DNA of 64,000 nt, taken from assembly GCF_024345205.1 (NCBI RefSeq), contig NZ_BROC01000005.1, positions 62,001-126,000 on the forward strand, in the 5' to 3' direction. Position 1 is the first letter of the stretch; every line of letters begins with the position of its first letter. Under the pieces are notes generated by a model, which had not been told where the DNA came from, did no database searches, and worked only from the letters and a program-made list of their open reading frames with translations. The position numbers and the translations under genes were made by a program. This DNA is from Lapidilactobacillus luobeiensis (GTDB taxonomy: Bacteria; Bacillota; Bacilli; Lactobacillales; Lactobacillaceae). Below, in pieces: positions 27,265 to 35,462 of the stretch.

Positions 27265-28191
27265 TTGAAAAAATTATACGTTCTCCGTGGCGTCCCTGGC
27301 TCGGGCAAATCCACTTTTATTCGCCAACATCGCCTTGAGCCCTACACCATCGCCACAGATAACTTGCGTTTGCTTTATGGCAATCTTAAATCGATCTATG
27401 ATGAAGAACGGCACCAGATCCGACAAGTGATCCCGCAGGAATATAACGAGCAAACTTTCACGCTGTTGGATCAACTGATCCGCAACAAAATGGCCCGCGG
27501 CGAAACGGTGATCGTTGACGCGACTCATTTGTATCCCGACGCGTTCGCGCCTTATCTTCAGTATCAGAAGGAATTCAATTATGAAGTGATCGTCATTGAT
27601 TTCACTAAAGGGATCGGTCTCAACGAACTATTGCGCCGTAATGAAACTCGTGTCGATTACCGCTGGATCGATCCTGAGATCATCAAGAAAATTTACCAAT
27701 TCGCGCGGACTCATCCCCGGTTACCGCGCTGGGTCAAGCAGATCACACCTGATAAATTCGATCGTACCTTATACTTAGAGGAGACAGACCTGTCTAGTTA
27801 TCGCAGTATCGCCATTATCGGGGCCAAAGCTAATTTTCGCGGGTCTTTGAAGCCCCACGAATTCTATTTCACTTTTAACCATGATTTCGCGCTGAAGCAC
27901 AGCCAATCCCATCACGTGGCTTATATCAACCAAGATCTGTCGACGATCAATGAAGCCAACGCGTTTACTGTTTTCCCTTTTAAGTTCCGTGGCCAACACT
28001 ACTTGGTCAGCAGTCACAATCTGCGTGCGGATTTAATGGGGCCGAGCAAGAAACTGTATGGCAAAGAATACTACAAATTCGGTTTGATCAATCCCCAGGA
28101 CCTGATGCAGGAATTTCCTGAGCCCCATTATGGCAAGCGGCAGATCAATTTAGAAACCTGTCCCCAGCAACAAATCAACCGACTGGCCTAA
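27265..28191 (+). CDS. P-loop AAA/polynucleotide-kinase-like protein
   Basis: About 308 residues. It starts KKLYVLRGVPGSGKST, a Walker A at residues about 9-17, followed by a Walker B-like IVDATH near 90 and an Arg-rich lid (LRRNETRVDYRW). This is the zeta-toxin/polynucleotide kinase-type fold. The C-terminal 130 residues lack a motif I know. TTG at 27265 is chosen since AGGAG is 7 bp upstream and translation begins with the fold; an upstream ATG adds 12 unlikely residues. The amidotransferase gene follows 12 bp later, so an operon is likely. Substrate unknown; RNA end processing or small-molecule phosphorylation are options. Confidence 0.75.
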   Translation: MKKLYVLRGVPGSGKSTFIRQHRLEPYTIATDNLRLLYGNLKSIYDEERHQIRQVIPQEYNEQTFTLLDQLIRNKMARGETVIVDATHLYPDAFAPYLQYQKEFNYEVIVIDFTKGIGLNELLRRNETRVDYRWIDPEIIKKIYQFARTHPRLPRWVKQITPDKFDRTLYLEETDLSSYRSIAIIGAKANFRGSLKPHEFYFTFNHDFALKHSQSHHVAYINQDLSTINEANAFTVFPFKFRGQHYLVSSHNLRADLMGPSKKLYGKEYYKFGLINPQDLMQEFPEPHYGKRQINLETCPQQQINRLA

Positions 28192-28203
28192 GGAGGCAGC
28201 TTT

Positions 28204-28884
28204 ATGTCCGCAACCACAACAATCAAAATCGCTTATCTCTATGAAGATCTGATGAATACTTACGGTGATAGCGGCGATGTCAAGATTCTGCGCTATCTGC
28301 TCAATCAAAAAGGTTTTGACGTGACGGTCACCAATGTTAGTTTAGGTGCTGATTTTGACGCCTTCGACTATGATTTCGTCTTTTTCGGTGGTGGTCAAGA
28401 CTTCGAACAAACGATCGTCGCCCAAGACTTACAACGCCATCGTGCCACCTTAGCTGCTTATATCGAAGCGTCCCGACCATTATTGGCGATCTGTGGCGGC
28501 TACCAATTATTAGGCGCCTATTACGAAACCAGCGGCGGCACTACGATCAAAGGCCTCGGCATCTTACCGTTGCACACGGTTTACAAGGCTGACAGTCGGA
28601 TGATCGGCGACACTACTGTCCAAACCCCTTGGGGCCAGATCCACGCCTTTGAAAACCACAGCGGCCGCACCTATTTCGATGATAAGAACATGCTCAAACC
28701 CTTGGGCCAAGTGGAGCAAGGCTATGGTAACAATCCTGACGATCACGAAGAAGGTCTGCACTACAAGAACACCATTGGCAGCTATTCCCATGGCCCTTTG
28801 TTGCGCAACCTGAACGTGGCTCAAGCGGTTGCCGCCACGATCATAACCGCCCATGAGGAGCGTCTGGCGACGACCCATGCCTAG
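28204..28884 (+). CDS. gatD: Class I glutamine amidotransferase of GatD/cobyric-acid-synthase type
   Basis: 226 residues. Nucleophile Cys97 in LLAICGGYQLLG and catalytic His196 in SYSHGPLL match the GatD pattern; the acid-tail region YEDLMNTYGDSGDVKIL is typical of GatD. In Gram-positives GatD releases ammonia for MurT, which amidates the D-Glu of lipid II. No murT is adjacent here, which is unusual, since the two are normally neighbours. ATG with AAGGAGG 8 bp upstream. It overlaps the next gene by 8 bp. The symbol is by motif; a free-standing paralogue with another partner is possible. Confidence 0.82.
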   Translation: MSATTTIKIAYLYEDLMNTYGDSGDVKILRYLLNQKGFDVTVTNVSLGADFDAFDYDFVFFGGGQDFEQTIVAQDLQRHRATLAAYIEASRPLLAICGGYQLLGAYYETSGGTTIKGLGILPLHTVYKADSRMIGDTTVQTPWGQIHAFENHSGRTYFDDKNMLKPLGQVEQGYGNNPDDHEEGLHYKNTIGSYSHGPLLRNLNVAQAVAATIITAHEERLATTHA

Positions 28885-29614
28885 TAAATCCGCCCTGACC
28901 GCGGCCGCCGTCCAATCACAAACGCCGCAACAACTGACCCTGATCAACTTGCCCGAACTATACGACTTGCTGTATGACCATGTCGATAGCACCGGTTGGT
29001 GGCCAGCGCGCAGTGATTGGCAAATCATTTGGGGCGCCGTTTTGGTCCAAAACACCAATTGGAAGAATGTTGACTACGCCTTGGCTGACTTGGCTGCGGC
29101 CACCGCTTTTTTGCCAGAACGGATCCGTCAGTTGACCACCGCGCAGTTGCAGCAAACGATCCGCAGCGCCGGCTTCTTCGTGCGTAAAGCCCAAACGATC
29201 CAAAACCTCTGCACCTACTTCGCCCAATACCAAGATGATCTCGGGCAGCTACGCCGCTTACCACCAGCGCAGTTGCGGCGGGAATTATTGGCGCTCAAGG
29301 GTGTCGGTGAGGAGACCGCCGATACGATCATGTTGTATGGATTGAGTCAAGCGACTTTCATCGTGGATGTTTACGCGCGCCGCCTATTTCAACGGCTCCA
29401 AGCACCCCTACCCAAAACTTATCAAGCCGCGCAACAACTGCTCCTGCCGCAACTCGACCCGTTGACCCTGCGTGGCTTACAAGCCTTTCACGCCTGCATC
29501 GTTCTGTTTGGTCAACAAGTCAAAACTGAGCAGGCTTGGCAAGCCAGTTTCCTCAGTTCCTACCGCCTGACCAAAGGAGAGTGTGAGCCAACCTGGGTAG
29601 CTTCTGAGCATTAA
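28877..29614 (+). CDS. HhH-GPD DNA glycosylase / endonuclease III-related protein
   Basis: About 245 residues. The helix-hairpin-helix is LKGVGEETADTIMLYGL (about residues 145-161) followed 9 residues later by the catalytic Asp in FIVDVYARR. The four-Cys iron-sulfur cluster of endonuclease III is absent; only two scattered Cys are seen. This matches the uncharacterised endonuclease III-related group (COG2231-like). Acts on damaged bases in DNA. ATG at 28877 overlaps the gatD stop, so translation is probably coupled. The last ten codons (ECEPTWVASEH) and the stop are read from the first R2 repeat unit, so the original C-terminus was likely altered by repeat insertion. Confidence 0.82.
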   Translation: MPSKSALTAAAVQSQTPQQLTLINLPELYDLLYDHVDSTGWWPARSDWQIIWGAVLVQNTNWKNVDYALADLAAATAFLPERIRQLTTAQLQQTIRSAGFFVRKAQTIQNLCTYFAQYQDDLGQLRRLPPAQLRRELLALKGVGEETADTIMLYGLSQATFIVDVYARRLFQRLQAPLPKTYQAAQQLLLPQLDPLTLRGLQAFHACIVLFGQQVKTEQAWQASFLSSYRLTKGECEPTWVASEH

Positions 29615-30212
29615 CCTAGCCAAGATTTTGGAGGCAGGACTTCGCCGCCAGAAGCCTGGCGTAGTTAAGCGGAAGAAGCTGGGGCGGCGAACACGTTTCA
29701 AAAACAGAGTGTGAGCCACCCCGGGTAGCTTCCGAGCATTAACCTAGTCAGGATTTTGGAGGCGGTCTTCGCCTCCAGAAGCCTGGCGTAGTTAAGCAGA
29801 AGAAGCTGGGGTGGCGAACACGTTTCAAAAACAGAGTGCGGAACACAACGGGTTGACTGTGAGCATTAACCTAGCTAGGATTTGGGAGGCGCACTTCGCT
29901 TCCGAAGGCCTAGCGTAGTTAAGCACAGCAGTCAGTTGTGTGCAGCACGTTTAAACCCAGAGTGTGAGCCAACCCGGGTAGTGCTTGAGCATAGCCTAGC
30001 AATCGTTTTGGAAGCCGCACTTCGCTTCCGGAACAATTGCGTAGCTAAGCGGAAAGCACTGGGGCGGCGAACACGTTTCAAAAACAGAGTGCGGAACACA
30101 ACGGGTTGACTGTGAGCATTAACCTAGCTAGGATTTGGGAGGCGCACTTCGCTTCCGAAGACCTAGCGTAGTTAAGCACAGCAGTCAGTTGTGTGCAGCA
30201 CGTTTAAAAAGG
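29579..30212 (+). repeat. R2 hairpin repeat array, five tandem units
   Basis: Units start at about 29579, 29706, 29833, 29957 and 30087, all same orientation, each opening GAGTG(C/T)G and closing CACGTTT. Units 3 and 5 are near identical (GCGGAACACAACGGGTTGAC ... GTTGTGTGCAGCACG), so a block of about 254 bp (two units) was duplicated. Units 1, 2 and 4 belong to the AGCTTCTGAGCATTA or AGTGCTTGAGCATA subfamilies. The array begins inside the HhH-GPD reading frame and ends 10 bp before the DUF1801 gene. Confidence 0.9.
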
Positions 30213-30221
30213 AGTGATCCC

Positions 30222-30575
30222 ATGTCGACCGATCCCAATTCTAGTCCCATCATTGCCTACTTGGCGACCTTGTCCGGGCAGCAACAGCAACAAGCCCAAG
30301 CGCTTTATGATCTGATCAAGCCGCTATTACCAGAGGCCACTGAGAAAATCAGCTACCAAATGCCGACCTTTTGGCAACGGCACAACTTGGTCCATTTCGC
30401 CGCTTTCAAAACCCACTTAGGCTTCTATCCCACCCCGGAAGCAATCGACGCTTTCAGCGCGGAGACAGCGCCCTATCGCACCAGCAAGGGAACGATGCAG
30501 TTTGCCTATGACCAACCATTGCCAGCAGAACTGATCAGCAAACTCGTCTTATTTCAGCTTGACCGCTTAGGTTAG
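30222..30575 (+). CDS. DUF1801 / iron-chaperone-like small protein
   Basis: 117 residues of the DUF1801 (YdhG-like) fold: EKISYQMPTFW in the first half and the closing LPAELISKLVLFQLDRL are the family landmarks. Soluble, cytoplasmic, function not established; some relatives are annotated as iron chaperones. ATG at 30222 follows AAGGAGTG; frame upstream lies in an R2 repeat. The YdeI-like gene follows by 22 bp, so a two-gene unit is likely. Confidence 0.8.
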   Translation: MSTDPNSSPIIAYLATLSGQQQQQAQALYDLIKPLLPEATEKISYQMPTFWQRHNLVHFAAFKTHLGFYPTPEAIDAFSAETAPYRTSKGTMQFAYDQPLPAELISKLVLFQLDRLG

Positions 30576-30597
30576 CGTCCCATGAGGAGGTCCCGCA

Positions 30598-31266
30598 ATG
30601 TTTGACCCGCAGAAATTGAAATTTGACCATTATCCCCAACGTTACATCGCCAACCCGCCGGCCGAATTACAGCCTGCACTTGCGCCTTGGCAGACTCAAA
30701 CGACGCCGACCGCCAACACCGATCTGCGCTTGATCTTCGTCTATGACCTGCCCGCCATGAAAACAGCCATCGACCAAGTTGCCCAAGACCACCAGCTCAG
30801 CGCTACAGGTTATTTGTATCTGGCCTATCCCAAACTCGCCAGCAAAAAATATCCGGGGATCCATCGTGATGATCTCTTTCCTTTTTTGAACGTGGATGAC
30901 ACCACGGGCGAAGTCGGGCAAACCGGTTTGAAGTTCTCGCGAATGGTCAGTTTCGATCAGGATTTCACCGTCGTCGGTTTAAAATGGTTGAAATCGGCGC
31001 CCCGCAGTCGTGACAGCGCCGATCAACGGGTCGCCACTTATCAAGATCAAGTCGCCAACTTGCAAACTCGTCTGACCGCCAGTGATCCGCAAGTCGGACA
31101 GCTGTTCGCCGCCTTGACTCCCGGCTATCAGCGTGACTGGACCCGCTACGTCTATTCGCCCAAAACCACCGCCACCCAAGACAAACACCTCGCGCTTTGC
31201 CAAGACGCCCTGCGCCAAGGTTTCCGCAATCTGACCCAGTATCAGCAAGCGCGACGGCGGCAGTGA
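30598..31266 (+). CDS. YdeI/OmpD-associated family protein
   Basis: 222 residues. The C-terminal segment LTPGYQRDWTRYVYSPKTTATQDKH is characteristic of the YdeI/OmpD-associated family, often found beside DUF1801 proteins as here. The N-terminal 140 residues form a separate domain (DLRLIFVYDLP, GYLYLAYPKLASKKYPGIHRDD) that I do not recognise with certainty. No membrane segments. ATG with GAGGAGG upstream. Possibly a stress or antimicrobial-peptide tolerance protein, as suggested for YdeI relatives; that is family-level inference. Confidence 0.72.
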   Translation: MFDPQKLKFDHYPQRYIANPPAELQPALAPWQTQTTPTANTDLRLIFVYDLPAMKTAIDQVAQDHQLSATGYLYLAYPKLASKKYPGIHRDDLFPFLNVDDTTGEVGQTGLKFSRMVSFDQDFTVVGLKWLKSAPRSRDSADQRVATYQDQVANLQTRLTASDPQVGQLFAALTPGYQRDWTRYVYSPKTTATQDKHLALCQDALRQGFRNLTQYQQARRRQ

Positions 31267-31359
31267 ACTGGCCAGAGCACCTTGGTTTGCGTAAATGCTG
31301 GGGTCCAGTGCGGTCTATTTCTTAGTAGGCGCGATTCAGAAAAATCCAGTTTGAAATAG

Positions 31360-31408
31360 CAAAACACCAGCGACGCAGAGCATTTTACTCCCGTCGCTGG
31401 TGTTTTTG
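31360..31408. terminator. Bidirectional intrinsic terminator
   Basis: AAAACACCAGCGACG and CGTCGCTGGTGTTTTT form a 15-bp stem between the YdeI-like gene and metI. Confidence 0.9.
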
Positions 31409-31437
31409 CTTTCGTTATTGAGATTGAGCGTCTGGTT

Positions 31438-32130
31438 TTACGAATGGTCGACCTTTCGTGCCCAGAGATCGCCCAGACCTTGGACGATAAAGACGATTAC
31501 GAGGATCAATAACGTACAGACCCAGATAATATCGTTTTGATAGCGCTGGTAGCCTTTGCTGATGGCAATATAGCCCAGCCCGCCCGCGCCGACCGCGCCG
31601 GCCATCGCGGTCAGGCCAATGATCGAAATGATCGTCAAGACCGACGTCCGGATCAAATCAGGCAGGCCCTCACGAAGATAGACGCTGAAGACGATCGTCC
31701 ACGGTCCGTAGCCCAGCGCTTCCGCTGACTCGATCACACCGCTATCGACTTGGACCAAGGTGTTTTGGACTTGGCGGGCGTAGAATGGCGCCGAGCCCAA
31801 GATCAGGGGCACCAACGCGCCTTTGGGGCCGATCGTCGTGTGCACCAGCAATTGGGTCAACGGAAAGGCCACTGCCAATAAAATGACAAAGGGGATCGAA
31901 CGGAAAATATTGACGATCTTATCGAGAATGCTGTAAACCACCGCGTTGGCTAAAATGCCCTTCTTTTCCGTGACTACCAAGGCGATCCCCAAGATCAAAC
32001 CCAAAATCCCACCGATCAAAGTCGTCCAGAAGGTCATATATAAAGTCTGACCGATCCCCAGCAAGATGCCATTATCACCCGACCAATTCTCGACCACGTT
32101 GGGCATAATTTTTGTCAAAAAATCAATCAT
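31438..32130 (-). CDS. metI: Methionine ABC transporter permease MetI
   Basis: Membrane subunit of the MetNIQ importer for L- and D-methionine, 230 residues with five helices (first at about 22-46). The EAA loop is [23 protein letters not shown] at about 140-160. Overlaps metN by 8 bp and ends before a bidirectional terminator. Start ATG at 32130 lies inside the metN 3' end; GGAGG precedes it. Confidence 0.95.
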   Translation of the reverse strand: MIDFLTKIMPNVVENWSGDNGILLGIGQTLYMTFWTTLIGGILGLILGIALVVTEKKGILANAVVYSILDKIVNIFRSIPFVILLAVAFPLTQLLVHTTIGPKGALVPLILGSAPFYARQVQNTLVQVDSGVIESAEALGYGPWTIVFSVYLREGLPDLIRTSVLTIISIIGLTAMAGAVGAGGLGYIAISKGYQRYQNDIIWVCTLLILVIVFIVQGLGDLWARKVDHS

Positions 32131-33202
32131 GAACGCTGACCTCCTCTGTTCCCGACTTCAAAACTTTGACAGACACGCGCTGCTCCTTCATGAAGACCAG
32201 CGCCTGTTCCGTGTGCTTCGGCGTGCCCGACAGGATCACCAACAAGTTGCCCACCGGCGTCCCTTGCAAGATCTCCAAGTTCCCGTACAAAATATTCGCG
32301 CTGACTTCAAAGCGGCGATAAAGCTCGGTGATCAGCGGTTGATCTGTGCTCTCACCTTGATAACCTAGCTGCACCAAAACCGAACCCACTTGCAGGTGCT
32401 TGATCGCCGCCTGCTGATTGACCGCCGCCAATGCCGACTCTAAATGAGTCGTCGTATCAATAAAGTCCTTGGTCAACGGCGCTTCAGGCTGGCTAAAGAT
32501 CTGCAACAGATCGCCAGTCTCCACCAAACGGCCTGCTTCCATGACCGCGACCCGATTACAAATGCGTTTGACCGCATCCATTTCATGAGTGATCAGCACC
32601 ACCGTCAGACCCAACTTCCGATTAAGATCTGCCAACAAATCCAAGATCGCCACGGTCGTTTTCGGATCTAACGCGCTGGTCGCTTCGTCCGAGATCAAAA
32701 TATCCGGCCGATTCGCCAAAGCGCGGGCGATCCCCACCCGCTGCTTTTGCCCACCAGACAGTTGCGCAGGATAGTCATCAGCCTTATCAGTCAAACCCAC
32801 CAGTTCCAGCAGTTCCGCGACCCGCTTCTTGCGGTCAGCCTTACTCAAGTGCGCCTTTTTCAGAGCAAAATCAACATTATCCGCGATCGATAAAGATTGC
32901 ATCAAATTGAAATGTTGAAAAATCATCCCGATCTTCCGCCGTTCGCCCCGTAACTTACTGGCGTCTAAGCCTAATAGGTCGGTGCCATTGACTTTCACGC
33001 TGGCGTCAGCGTTGGTCGGGCGCTGGAGCAAATTGATCACGCGGATCAAGGTTGATTTGCCGGCGCCGGAATAGCCGACGACGCCATAGATGTCACCGCG
33101 GTCAACGCTGAGGTCAACGTGGTCAACGGCATGGACGTCGCGTTTGTCTTCCTTGAACGTGACGCAGATGTTTTTCAATTCAATAATTGGTTCTGCTGCC
33201 AA
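32123..33202 (-). CDS. metN: Methionine ABC transporter ATP-binding protein MetN
   Basis: ATPase of the methionine importer, 359 residues. Walker [10 protein letters not shown] near 43, signature LSGGQKQR near 146, Walker [13 protein letters not shown]. The C-terminal NIL domain (about 265-345; [19 protein letters not shown]) is the methionine-binding regulatory domain that inhibits transport when methionine is high. ATG with AAGGAGGAAT upstream. Normally directly after metQ; here an 840-bp gap filled by an R1 repeat separates them. Confidence 0.95.
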   Translation of the reverse strand: MAAEPIIELKNICVTFKEDKRDVHAVDHVDLSVDRGDIYGVVGYSGAGKSTLIRVINLLQRPTNADASVKVNGTDLLGLDASKLRGERRKIGMIFQHFNLMQSLSIADNVDFALKKAHLSKADRKKRVAELLELVGLTDKADDYPAQLSGGQKQRVGIARALANRPDILISDEATSALDPKTTVAILDLLADLNRKLGLTVVLITHEMDAVKRICNRVAVMEAGRLVETGDLLQIFSQPEAPLTKDFIDTTTHLESALAAVNQQAAIKHLQVGSVLVQLGYQGESTDQPLITELYRRFEVSANILYGNLEILQGTPVGNLLVILSGTPKHTEQALVFMKEQRVSVKVLKSGTEEVSVHD

Positions 33203-33271
33203 AATGATTCCTCCTTGATACTGCTTTATGCCTTTGGTTGAACTTGCTTGAGCTACTTGAAGTTTCCTGAA

Positions 33272-33944
33272 AGTAGATTGTGCGCAGCTTGCGCTGCGCG
33301 ATTCGGGGTGAGCTCGCTGTGGGCGTCACTTTGAGCTTCGCAAAACCCGCGAATCTCAAAGCTGAGCCTTGTCCTAAGCGGCAGAGCCGCCAAGGACAAT
33401 TTCACGGCGATCTCACCCCGAATCGCTCCGCTCCAGCCGCTCAACGTTATAACAGTCGCTTGAGCACTCACGCCAACTGGCAAGTTATGGCCAATTGACG
33501 GAGAGCCACGCCATTGACGACCATGGCTGGTGATCACAAGCTTTAAAATGGTAACACCAGCGCAGTTTGTTTGATGAACGAAAGCAGGGAAAGATGTCAA
33601 GCAATGCAAACTTGTACCGACCTACTAATCCAAATCCGTTGGCATTGCCGGACCACCTCAAAAGTGGACAATCGTTTGACCACCGCACTTGCAAAAGCAC
33701 TTCGTCTAATCCTTCGCCTCGATTGCAGATAAGCTCAATTCTGCCTAGCAACCGCCTCAGGACGTGTGGCTCAGCGGTGAGATTATTCTTAGCGATTTAT
33801 CGCTTAGAATAAGGCTCGATTTGAAGACAAGCCGCTGGGCTTGCGGATTGGCTTCAAACGATGCCCACCGCGTTCCAGCCACGACAAACGTCCTGAGGCG
33901 GTTGCGTCCACACCAAACCCACCAACACCTGCCATCAAGCGAAT
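33272..33944 (+). repeat. R1 repeat copy 4, complete, between metQ and metN
   Basis: Best copy for the structure. Module A 33282-33425: outer stem GCGATTCGGGGTGAGCTCGC with one mismatch against GCGATCTCACCCCGAATCGC; hairpin TTTGAG.TTCGC / GCGAA.CTCAAA; hairpin TTGTCCT..GCGGC / GCCGC..AGGACAA. Linker about 33426-33747. Module B 33748-33905: GCAACCGCCTCAGGACGT / ACGTCCTGAGGCGGTTGC (perfect, 18 bp), continued by GTGGCT / AGCCAC and GCGGTG / CACCGC; hairpins TTATTCTTAGCGA / TCGCTTAGAATAA and TTTGAAG / CTTCAAA. Hairpin order is reversed between A and B, so B is an inverted relative of A. No conserved coding frame. Confidence 0.9.
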
Positions 33945-34041
33945 TCCCAAGAACAGAAGCTAACGCTTCTCCAAATCGGTCCAAACGATTGCCACTAAGT
34001 CCCTTTGGCCAAATTATACCATAGCCAGCCGCGGCAGAAGT

Positions 34042-34875
34042 TTATTTATCCAGCGTCCAAACACCAAATGCAGTGCCCTTGTAAACCTTCTCGATGTTCT
34101 TCTCAGTGGCGGCCGTCCGATAAGCTTTGACGATCTTCTTGTAAGTCGCGTTATCCTTATCAGCCTTGTTTGCCACGATCACGTTGATCCATTGGTGCGA
34201 ACGCTTGTTGATCTTTTCTTGGAAGATCGCGTCTTTGGTCGTCAAGCCACCGTCAGCGGCAATGTCATTATTAACAACAGCGGCTGCCACGTCGGTCAAG
34301 GCCCGGGCGGTTTGCGCGGTTTCTAGTTCGGTGATTTTGAGCTTCTTGGGATTTGAAGTAATGTCTTTGACAGTTGGTAAAGTCACGCTCTTGTCGATCT
34401 TCAGTAGTCCGGCCTGTTCCAAGATGTTCAAGGCGCGTCCTTCGTTGGTGGCGTCATTAGGGATCGCGATGCTGTCACCGGTTTTGATTTGGCTGAGTTT
34501 GGTGATCTTCTTCGAATACAGATTCAGTGGGGCGATGTATGTCTCACCAATTGCGGTCAGCGTGGTTTTATGGGCCTTGTTCCAGCTATCCAAGAAGTTG
34601 TAGTGTTGGAACGAGTTCAAGTCGATCTGATGATCACTCAACGCTTTATTCGGTTGATTGTAATCTGAGAATTCGACGAACTTCAATTTGATGTTTTCTT
34701 TAGCCAATTTAGTCGCGATCGGTTTCCAGATCTGTTCATCTGAACTCATGATGCCGACTTTGACGGTGGTGACTTTCTTAGCGCTGGCTGAGCTGTCGTT
34801 GCTGCAACCATAGGCAACCAACAAAGGTACTAACGCTAACAATCCTAAGCTTAAACGTTTGATTAATTTTTTCAT
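34042..34875 (-). CDS. metQ: Methionine-binding lipoprotein MetQ
   Basis: NlpA-family substrate-binding lipoprotein, 277 residues. Signal peptide with lipobox VAYGC, lipid-modified Cys24, then a Ser/Asp linker. Body motifs include VEFSDYNQPNKALSDHQIDLNSFQHYNFLDSWN, the family hallmark, and ATNEGRAL near 150. Delivers methionine to MetNI. Expression is set by a T-box leader and a strong promoter upstream. The separation from metNI by a repeat may lower or uncouple their expression. Confidence 0.95.
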   Translation of the reverse strand: MKKLIKRLSLGLLALVPLLVAYGCSNDSSASAKKVTTVKVGIMSSDEQIWKPIATKLAKENIKLKFVEFSDYNQPNKALSDHQIDLNSFQHYNFLDSWNKAHKTTLTAIGETYIAPLNLYSKKITKLSQIKTGDSIAIPNDATNEGRALNILEQAGLLKIDKSVTLPTVKDITSNPKKLKITELETAQTARALTDVAAAVVNNDIAADGGLTTKDAIFQEKINKRSHQWINVIVANKADKDNATYKKIVKAYRTAATEKNIEKVYKGTAFGVWTLDK

Positions 34876-35041
34876 GATATTTCCTCCCGAATTGGTGGTT
34901 CATTTTGACTTTTTTTGTTAAGCGATTTTCTAACGAAGGGCAATCTTGGGGGATTGCTGCAGCGAAATCCCGACTGATTGCGGCGGCTGGTGACTTGATC
35001 ATGGGTTAGACCCCTGTGGACCCAACTCTGGGTAAAATAAA

Positions 35042-35329
35042 AAGCGCCCGTTTCTATTGCTAGAAACGAGCGCTGTCGTGTTTACCATTCTAATTTGTGC
35101 TAGCCTTACGGACTACCACCTCACTAACGTACAGGCAAATAAACTACCGATACGCGTGCACGATAATGAGTGCCAAGCCATCATCACCTCGCAAACGCTT
35201 AGTGATGCCGATCGTGGGCCATTTTCAATCAATCGCAACTACCTTACTCTCAGCAAATGTAAGTTTTCTGTACAGTCTTGACGGATTTACTTTCCCATTC
35301 CATTCGTTATTGAAAACTGAATTAACATT
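35042..35329 (-). promoter_or_regulatory. T-box riboswitch leader of metQ
   Basis: On the minus strand the leader holds an AGAGTAAG (AGTA box-like) element near 35250, stem-loop sequences with GGTGATGATGG near 35185, the T-box-like string AATGGTAAACACG near 35085, and directly after it a terminator stem AGCGCTCGTTTCTA / TAGAAACGGGCGCT followed by TTTTTATTTT (35035-35074). The T-box string is placed to pair with the terminator 5' arm as an antiterminator. A methionine (ATG) specifier fits the gene, but I could not fix the specifier bulge with certainty. Uncharged tRNA would permit metQ read-through. Confidence 0.75.
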
Positions 35330-35335
35330 GACACT

Positions 35336-35364
35336 ACAATACCTGATGGTCTTCCGGCTGTCAA
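35336..35364 (-). promoter_or_regulatory. Promoter of the metQ T-box transcript
   Basis: Minus strand TTGACA (35359-35364), 17-bp spacer, TATTGT (35336-35341). Transcription would start about 35329. Confidence 0.85.
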
Positions 35365-35462
35365 GCATTTGCGTCAACTTTTTTCACTTAAATAACGGGT
35401 ATATAACGGTATAACGGTGCTATAGCGGTGCTACACATTAGCGGTGTGCCGTGATAACGCTA

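Noticed and set aside
29882-30109. 75-codon plus-strand frame in the R2 array
   Set aside because: Lies wholly in repeat DNA and the same string recurs at 30135, where it only extends the DUF1801 frame upstream.
33485-33751. Minus-strand 88-codon frame in the R1 linker (MLGRIELICNRG...)
   Set aside because: Similar starts occur in other copies but the frame is stopped early in copy 5 and lengths disagree; no ribosome site.
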